From positions 1 through 14,645 of the forward strand of contig JAQICF010000080.1 of the NCBI GenBank assembly GCA_027858795.1: 14,645 bases of DNA, read 5' to 3'. The notes under the pieces are model-generated. The model searched no databases, was not told the DNA's origin, and worked only from the letters and a program-made list of their open reading frames with translations. Source of the DNA: Candidatus Delongbacteria bacterium (GTDB lineage: Bacteria > Delongbacteria > UBA4055). Both the position numbers and the translations under genes were made by a program. Within the stretch, counting starts at the first letter, position 1; each line of letters opens with the position of its first letter. Of this stretch, positions 13,959 to 14,645 are shown one piece after another.

Positions 13959-14645
13959 TTATCCTTCTATAATCAATCGCATCAATTCAGGGAAACTATA
14001 CCCTAACTTACTTGCAGATTCAGGAACTAACGATAATTCTGTCATACCCGGAAGTGTATTAGCCTCGAGAAAATAGAAAATACCTTCTTTATCAAGAATA
14101 AAGTCAATTCGACAGTAATCCTTACACCCAAGTATCTTATTCATACTCAGAGCATAAGAATTGATGGTTTCGACTTGAACTTTAGTTAATTCTGCAGGAC
14201 ATACATGTTTAGTAATACCATCACTGTATTTATGCTCATAATCGTAGAAACCTTCATTAGGGATCAATTCTATTACAGGGAAAGCTTTTTTATGTATGAC
14301 AGGTATCGAAAGTTCTCTGCCTGATATATATTCCTCTATCATGAATTCGTCATCGATATTATGCATCATTGCAATGGTCATAGGGATATCATCTTCACTA
14401 TCAAGAATAGATACACCTATTGATGATCCCTGGGCTAAAGCTTTTATTACTACAGGATAGCTGTAATCTTTATTTATCAATTCTTGAACCTTTTCAGATC
14501 CTTTTTCATCTTCTGCCAACATCTTCCACTTGGCTAAAGGAACATTCACTTTCTGAGCAAAGAGTTTACTTTCATTTTTATCCATACAGATAGCACTCGA
14601 AACTGAACCTGAGCCAACATATTCGGCACCTATACTATCCAGCAT
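13959..14645 (-). CDS. ddl: D-alanine--D-alanine ligase, incomplete at the N-terminus
   Basis: A minus-strand frame open from the window edge to TAA at 13961-13959, giving 228 residues. It joins two D-alanines using ATP to make the peptidoglycan dipeptide that vancomycin binds. The ATP-grasp blocks are clear: YVGSGSVSSAICMDK, YPVVIKALAQGSSIGVSI, EEYISGRELSIPVI, FYDYEHKYSDG, CRIDFILD and FLEANTLPGMTELS with the metal- and substrate-binding E and N. The methionine at the window edge is internal: about 75-90 N-terminal residues lie beyond 14645. It converges on the lpx operon, with facing terminators in between. The C-terminus (FPELMRLIIEG) is complete. Confidence 0.95.
   Translation of the reverse strand: MLDSIGAEYVGSGSVSSAICMDKNESKLFAQKVNVPLAKWKMLAEDEKGSEKVQELINKDYSYPVVIKALAQGSSIGVSILDSEDDIPMTIAMMHNIDDEFMIEEYISGRELSIPVIHKKAFPVIELIPNEGFYDYEHKYSDGITKHVCPAELTKVQVETINSYALSMNKILGCKDYCRIDFILDKEGIFYFLEANTLPGMTELSLVPESASKLGYSFPELMRLIIEG

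Overview
The window is AT-rich bacterial chromosome from a Gram-negative organism. The fused LpxC-FabZ enzyme, LpxA, an S-starting lipoprotein with a 6-bladed beta-propeller and a probable outer-membrane barrel all point to the FCB/Bacteroidota-like superphylum, possibly a candidate lineage such as Cloacimonadota or Delongbacteria. The phylum is inference from memory of gene families; no search was run.

Positions 1 to about 8570 look like an accessory defence island. It opens with the tail of an unrecognised gene, followed by a HEPN-domain protein (397-1659) carrying a C-terminal R-x4-H motif. A decayed copy of the first gene's C-terminus lies downstream of the HEPN gene. Next is a compact operon: an unknown 141-aa basic helical protein, then an ABC-three-component (ABC-3C) set made of a nuclease-like effector, a small middle component and a DUF2326-type coiled-coil ABC ATPase. 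Its upstream region has two 12-bp direct repeats and a perfect TATAAT box. A stand-alone TOPRIM protein follows; its last codons run out of frame into a truncated duplicate of a small gene found intact at 7196-7507. Between the two copies sits a truncated KilA-N gene. The island closes with a VapBC toxin-antitoxin pair and an aminoglycoside-phosphotransferase-like fragment.

Positions 8707-13797 look like ordinary chromosome: a beta-propeller lipoprotein, then a tight run lpxC-fabZ, lpxA, lipM-like octanoyltransferase/lipoate ligase and an outer-membrane barrel. FabZ, LpxA and LipM-type enzymes all draw on acyl-ACP, so the run links lipid A, fatty-acid and lipoate synthesis. Two facing hairpin terminators separate it from a convergent, incomplete ddl gene on the minus strand (13959 to the window edge).

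The most interesting parts are the ABC-3C operon with its extra first gene and repeat-bearing promoter, the HEPN and TOPRIM genes beside it, and the two cases in which duplicated gene fragments bracket island genes.
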